Shown: one piece after another, positions 21,165 through 24,711 of the stretch | How the letters are laid out: every line of letters begins with the position of its first letter | Numbering within the stretch: the stretch's first letter is position 1 | Assembly (NCBI GenBank): GCA_902826945.1 | Contig: CADEGS010000044.1 | Location: 1-24,711, forward strand | Direction of reading: 5' to 3' | DNA from: an uncultured bacterium | GTDB lineage: Bacteria > Planctomycetota > UBA1135 > GCA-002686595 | DNA length: 24,711 nucleotides | Notes under the pieces: generated by a model | What the model was told of the DNA's origin: nothing | What the model saw: the letters and a program-made list of their open reading frames with translations, nothing else | The model's database searches: none | Program-made: the position numbers and the translations under genes

Positions 21165-23345
21165 ATGAGCCTGGCACGACACGTCCGCGAGCGGGATTGG
21201 GAGGGCCTCGAGGAGGCCTGGAACAAGCTGATGCTGGAGGACGCGGCGCCGGAGCCAGCGCTCGACGCGCTGCGCGCCGCGGCCGAGGCGCGCGAGATCG
21301 CGCGCTGCCTGCCCTTCGTGCGCGACCACGCCGAGCTGCTCGCCGGCGGCACGCGCGCGGCGGCGGCGGCCGAGCTGCTCGGCACCGCGATGCTCTCGGG
21401 AGGATCGCCGGGCGAGCTCGCCCGCGCGCTATGGCAGGCGGCCGAGAAGGCCTACGGGACGAGCCCGACCTGGGAGACCTTCTGCACGATCTCCGGCCTC
21501 GCGGAGAGCGCTCCCGACATGCGCGTCGCCTGGCGCGCGTTCCGCAAGCTGCTCTCCTTCGACAAGGGCCGCGTCGTCTACCACGCCAAGGGCTGGGGCC
21601 TGGGCGCGATCGAGTCCATCGACCACGCGGCGGGCGAGATCCGCGTGCGCTTCCAGAGCGGTCGCTCGGACCGCTTCCCGTTCGCCTCCGCGATCGACAT
21701 CTTCGAGGTGCTCGAGCCCGACGACCTGCGCGCGCTGGTCATGACCGACCCCGCCGCGCTGCAGCGGCGCCTGTCCAAGGAGCCGCTCGAGGTCCTGCGC
21801 TGGGTGCTGCGGCGCCAGAACGGCCGCGCGAACCACGGCGCGATCAAGCTCGCGCTCGGGACGCTCGGGCTCGAGGGCACGCGCTTCTCCGCCTGGTGGC
21901 GCAAGGCGCGCAAGGAGGCCGAGACCAGCCCCTGGTTCGAGATCAGCGGCCCCGCGACGCGCGCGCAGGTGCGCCTGCTGGACGAGGCCACCGACCCCGC
22001 CGAGGGGCTGCGGCGGGCGCTCCTGCGCTCGGGCAACCTGGGCGAGGCGCTGACGCGCGTGCGCGACCTCGTGGGCGGCGCCGCGCTGGGGCAGGACGTC
22101 GCGCAGGCGGCGCTCGCCACGCTGGCCGAGCTGGCGGAGGACGCGGCGCACCCGCTCGAGCGGCGCCTCGCGGTGTGGCTCTTCCTGCGCGAGAAGCTCG
22201 GCGAGACGCCGGTCGCGCTGCGCGTGCGCATCGAGCGCGCCGCCGCGTCGCCCGAGCCCGACGACCCGGCGCGCGCGCCGGCCCTGTGGGAGCTCTTCAA
22301 CACCGTCCCCGGCCTGCGCGACCAGGAGCGCTGCATCGAGCTCCTGCGCGAGACGGTCGGCGAGGAGGCCTTCCACGACGCCGCGGCGCGGCAGCTCCCG
22401 CACGCCGCGCCGGGCATGGTGCGCTCGCTGATCGAGACGCTGGACGCGGCCGGCCGCCGCGAGGCGCTGGTCGAGCACTACGGCACCCTGCTCGCGCGCC
22501 CCAACCGCGCGCCGATCGTGCTGATCGAGCTGGCCGGCCACCTCGAGCCCGGCCCCTTCCCCGAGCGCCTGCCGCGCGGCCTGCAGCGCGCGCAGTGCCT
22601 GCTGCAGCTCGCCGTGCAGCTCGAGCGCGCGGCGGCCACCGACACCGTGCTGCAGCGCGCGCGCACGCGCCTCTCCCAGGTGCTGACGCGCGGCACGCCG
22701 CCGATGCTGCGCCAGCTCCTGCAGCGCGCCGACCGCGACACGCTGCGCGGCCTGGCGCAGCAGCTCGAGACCGGCGTCGAGCGCGAGATCGACCGCGTCT
22801 TCACGCGCGTCGCGGTCGAGCTCGCTCCCAACGTCTTCCGCGGCGACGAGCGTCCGTTCTGGGAGACCGGCGGCACGTGGACGACGCGCCGCGGGCTGAC
22901 GCTGCGCGAGTCGGAGCTGCGCGAGCTGCGCGAGGTCAAGATCCCCGCCAACTCCGAGGCGATCGGCGTGGCGGCCTCCTACGGCGACCTCTCGGAGAAC
23001 TCCGAGTGGGAGGCCGCGATCGAGGAGCAGCGCAACCTGACGAACCGCGCCATGGAGCTCGAGGCCGAGATCCGCGACGCGCAGCTGATCGAGAACGCCG
23101 CCGTGCCCGAGGGCGTCGTCGCGCCGGGCACCGCGGTCGTCTACCGCGCCGAGGGGCGCGAGCACCGCATCCGCATCCTCGGCCCCTGGGACGCGCAGGC
23201 GACCGGGGCCACGGACGTGGTCTCCTACCGCTCGCCGCTCGCGGCGGGGATGCTCGGCGGCCGGGCCGGCACCCGCGCCAAGCTCGAGCTGCCGACCGGC
23301 ACGGCCGAGGTGGACATCGTCTCGGTCGAGACGCTGCCCCTCTGA
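21165..23345 (+). CDS. greA: GreA-type transcription elongation factor with long N-terminal extension
   Basis: 726 residues from ATG 21165, against about 158 for ordinary GreA. The last ~155 residues (572-726) are a complete GreA: coiled coil ending in SYGDLSENSEWEAA, with the acidic tip pair Asp608 and Glu611 matching D41/E44 of E. coli GreA, and the FKBP-like C-terminal domain (GTAVVYR, VVSYRSPLAAGMLGGRAG). It should reactivate backtracked RNA polymerase by stimulating transcript cleavage. The first ~570 residues are mostly helical repeats. At about 133-182 there is a short beta domain (KGRVVYHAKGWGLGAIESID, RVRFQSGRSDRFPF) resembling Tudor/CarD-type polymerase-binding modules. Chlamydial GreA is similarly long. 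In-frame ATGs at 21105 (overlapping rlmI) and 21144 are alternatives; none has a strong Shine-Dalgarno site. Confidence 0.9.
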   Translation: MSLARHVRERDWEGLEEAWNKLMLEDAAPEPALDALRAAAEAREIARCLPFVRDHAELLAGGTRAAAAAELLGTAMLSGGSPGELARALWQAAEKAYGTSPTWETFCTISGLAESAPDMRVAWRAFRKLLSFDKGRVVYHAKGWGLGAIESIDHAAGEIRVRFQSGRSDRFPFASAIDIFEVLEPDDLRALVMTDPAALQRRLSKEPLEVLRWVLRRQNGRANHGAIKLALGTLGLEGTRFSAWWRKARKEAETSPWFEISGPATRAQVRLLDEATDPAEGLRRALLRSGNLGEALTRVRDLVGGAALGQDVAQAALATLAELAEDAAHPLERRLAVWLFLREKLGETPVALRVRIERAAASPEPDDPARAPALWELFNTVPGLRDQERCIELLRETVGEEAFHDAAARQLPHAAPGMVRSLIETLDAAGRREALVEHYGTLLARPNRAPIVLIELAGHLEPGPFPERLPRGLQRAQCLLQLAVQLERAAATDTVLQRARTRLSQVLTRGTPPMLRQLLQRADRDTLRGLAQQLETGVEREIDRVFTRVAVELAPNVFRGDERPFWETGGTWTTRRGLTLRESELRELREVKIPANSEAIGVAASYGDLSENSEWEAAIEEQRNLTNRAMELEAEIRDAQLIENAAVPEGVVAPGTAVVYRAEGREHRIRILGPWDAQATGATDVVSYRSPLAAGMLGGRAGTRAKLELPTGTAEVDIVSVETLPL

Positions 23346-23564
23346 GCGCGTCGCCCCGCCGCAGCCCCCGTCGCTCCGCGCCGGCCGCACGCGTCGGGGA
23401 GTCCGGCCCGCAAGGCCCCGGCGCTCGCCCTGCGCGCCCACGAGCCGCCGGAGCGCCGGGGGCAGACCGCAGCATCGGCCGCGGCCGAAGATCGTGCCGC
23501 GGGGCCCCACGGAACCCCACTCCTGCCCCCCTGGGGGCCGATCCGGGGCTTTCCATCAGGTGGA

Positions 23565-23578
23565 CATGATGTTATGTT
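23565..23578. promoter_or_regulatory. ACAT/ATGT inverted motifs at the ArsR-fusion start, possible operator
   Basis: ACATGATGT (23565-23573) is a perfect 4-1-4 dyad, and ACAT (23565-23568) also pairs with ATGT at 23575-23578 across a 6-base gap. The motif sits in the only AT-rich pocket of a GC-rich leader, between the AGGTGG Shine-Dalgarno site and the start codon. An ArsR protein binding here would block its own gene. Confidence 0.3.
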
Positions 23579-24605
23579 CTTCGGCGTGAACCTGGTCGAG
23601 ACCGCCTTCGCCCCCGGGGCCGCCCTGCGCGCGCTGTCCGAGCCCCTGCGGCTGCGGATCCTGGCCCTGCTGGAAGCGGAGGAGCTTTCCGTCGGCGAGC
23701 TCTCGCGCGCCCTCGGCCTGTCCCAGAGCCGCGTCTCGAACCACCTGCGCGTCCTGCGCGAGGCCGCGCTGCTGCGCGAGCGCCACGCCGGCACCAGCAC
23801 CTACCTGCGCCTGGCCGCCGGAGCGCCGCGGGGCGGCCGGGCCGAGGCCGGCGCGGGCGTCGGCGCGCGGCTGTGGGACGTCCTGCGCGGGGAGCTCGAC
23901 GCGTTGCCCGAGCGCGGCGCCGACCGCGTGCGCCTCGACGCCGTGCTGGCCGAGCGCGCCGGCGACGGCGGCTTCTTCGACCGCGTCGCGGGCGAGTGGG
24001 ACAAGATCGCCGGCGCCTTCGAGAGCGGGCTCGCGCGCGAGCGCGCCGCCGGCCACCTCCTGCCGGCGGGCTTCACGGTGGCCGACCTGGGCTGCGGCAC
24101 GGGCTACATGGGCGCGGCGCTGCTCGGCCGCTGCGCGCGCCTGGTGTGCGTGGACCAGTCCGAGGCGATGCTGGCCGCCGCCGGCGAGCGCCTCGCGAAG
24201 CACCCGCGCGGCACGGCGATCGAGCTGCGCCAGGGCCCGCTCGACCGGCTGCCGCTCGCCGACGGCGAGGCGGATGCCGTGGTCGTCGGGCTGGTGCTGC
24301 ACCACCTGGCCGAGCTCGACCGCCCGCTGGCGGAGATGCACCGCGTGCTGCGCCCGGGCGGCACGCTGGCCGTGCTCGAGCTCGCTCCGCACGGCGAGGG
24401 CTGGATGCGCGCCGAGCTCGGCGACCGGCACCTCGGCCTCGAGGCCAAGGACGTGCTCGCCGCCCTGGGACGCGCCGGCTTCGAGGACCTCGTGCTCGAC
24501 CCCGCGCTCGACCGATACCAGCCGCGCCGCGCCGGCGCCGCGCCCGGGGAGCGCGCCCGCTCCCTCGACCTCTACCTCGTCCGCGGCCGACGGCCGCGCG
24601 CGTGA
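23574..24605 (+). CDS. ArsR-family regulator fused to SAM-dependent methyltransferase
   Basis: 343 residues. Residues 15-80 are an ArsR winged helix: ALRALSEPLRLRILALLEAEE, VGELSRALGLSQSRVSNHLRVLREAALLRER, then the wing HAGTSTYLRL. The ELCVC metal-binding motif of arsenic sensors is absent (ELSVGEL). A linker leads to FFDRVAGEWDKI (134-145) and a class I methyltransferase: motif I VADLGCGTG (169-177), acidic VCVDQSEAML, LVLHHLAEL and RVLRPGG. Such fusions occur next to methionine-cycle genes in other bacteria and may sense S-adenosylmethionine or S-adenosylhomocysteine (family knowledge, not shown here). ATG 23574 is set by AGGTGG ten bases upstream. A possible operator overlaps the start. 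The next gene lies beyond the window. Confidence 0.92.
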   Translation: MFFGVNLVETAFAPGAALRALSEPLRLRILALLEAEELSVGELSRALGLSQSRVSNHLRVLREAALLRERHAGTSTYLRLAAGAPRGGRAEAGAGVGARLWDVLRGELDALPERGADRVRLDAVLAERAGDGGFFDRVAGEWDKIAGAFESGLARERAAGHLLPAGFTVADLGCGTGYMGAALLGRCARLVCVDQSEAMLAAAGERLAKHPRGTAIELRQGPLDRLPLADGEADAVVVGLVLHHLAELDRPLAEMHRVLRPGGTLAVLELAPHGEGWMRAELGDRHLGLEAKDVLAALGRAGFEDLVLDPALDRYQPRRAGAAPGERARSLDLYLVRGRRPRA

Positions 24606-24711
24606 CCGCCATCCCCTTTCCGCTCCTGCAGGAGACTGTTCGCCTAACGCCCGCCGCCCCCGAAACCCCGCCCCCCCGCCCGTGACCCAACCCTCCCCTG
24701 CCCGCCGGGCG

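Noticed and set aside
17744..21385. Open frame of about 1213 codons on the minus strand
   Set aside because: Overlaps the rlmI-like and amidohydrolase genes out of frame; Arg/Ala-rich low-complexity translation.
23475..23488. 14-bp perfect palindrome TCGGCCGCGGCCGA
   Set aside because: Pure GC-type palindromes of this length are expected by chance in DNA this G+C-rich, and it has no spacer or partner site.
23346..23573. Possible SAM or SAH riboswitch before the ArsR-methyltransferase gene
   Set aside because: No conserved riboswitch core sequences were recognised; only short GC stems are present.
24602..24685. 27-codon frame starting GTG overlapping the ArsR-fusion stop, and a GTG at 24682 running off the end
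   Set aside because: Pro-rich translation with no Shine-Dalgarno site; too little sequence to call either a gene.
1..24711. CRISPR arrays, insertion sequences, phage or plasmid genes
   Set aside because: No regularly spaced repeats, transposase motifs or element ends were found on either strand.

Overview
The window is about three quarters G+C by eye and is densely coded on both strands. The gene set points to a member of the Planctomycetota. Evidence: an ECF sigma factor of planctomycete style beside a large TPR-tailed Ser/Thr kinase, a secreted FG-GAP protein ending in a glycine/cysteine-rich 'YGAGTPGCAGS' domain common in that phylum, a secreted sulfatase, and a GreA fused to a very long N-terminal region as in Chlamydiae. 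This assignment is inference from gene families; no 16S gene is present.

Layout. 1-4020: a partial lipoprotein gene and an ECF sigma gene on the minus strand, divergent from a membrane Ser/Thr kinase. 4165-9515: a secreted 14-repeat FG-GAP protein converging on a secreted sulfatase, then a small membrane protein. 9686-12418 (all minus): a four-helix membrane protein, ssrA (tmRNA), a membrane-anchored SRPBCC protein, a MarR regulator and smpB, so both parts of the trans-translation system lie within 2.2 kb. 12571-15295: tRNA-Leu(CAG), a tiny membrane ORF, rsmG, tRNA-Trp(CCA) and pcnB. 15448-21112: an exported unknown protein, converging on a dusB-amidohydrolase pair, divergent from an RlmI-like rRNA methyltransferase. 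21165-24605: the GreA fusion and an ArsR-methyltransferase fusion.

From 10 kb on, most genes concern RNA and ribosomes: tmRNA/SmpB (ribosome rescue), RsmG and RlmI (rRNA methylation), DusB (tRNA dihydrouridine), PcnB (RNA 3' ends), two tRNAs and GreA (transcript cleavage). The first 9.5 kb is cell-surface and signalling.

Most notable points: (i) the amidohydrolase keeps its fold signatures but has lost the HxH, Lys and Asp metal ligands and carries a ~220-residue extra domain; (ii) the GreA fusion contains a Tudor/CarD-like segment; (iii) several genes without Shine-Dalgarno sites have a -10-like hexamer 5-8 bases before the start codon, suggesting leaderless mRNAs; (iv) a perfect 7-4-7 inverted repeat covers the -35 box of marR; (v) the tmRNA tag is only eight codons (ANNYAIAA) and ends in UGA; (vi) the 5' end of tRNA-Trp is partly duplicated. 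No mobile element, CRISPR array or phage gene was seen.
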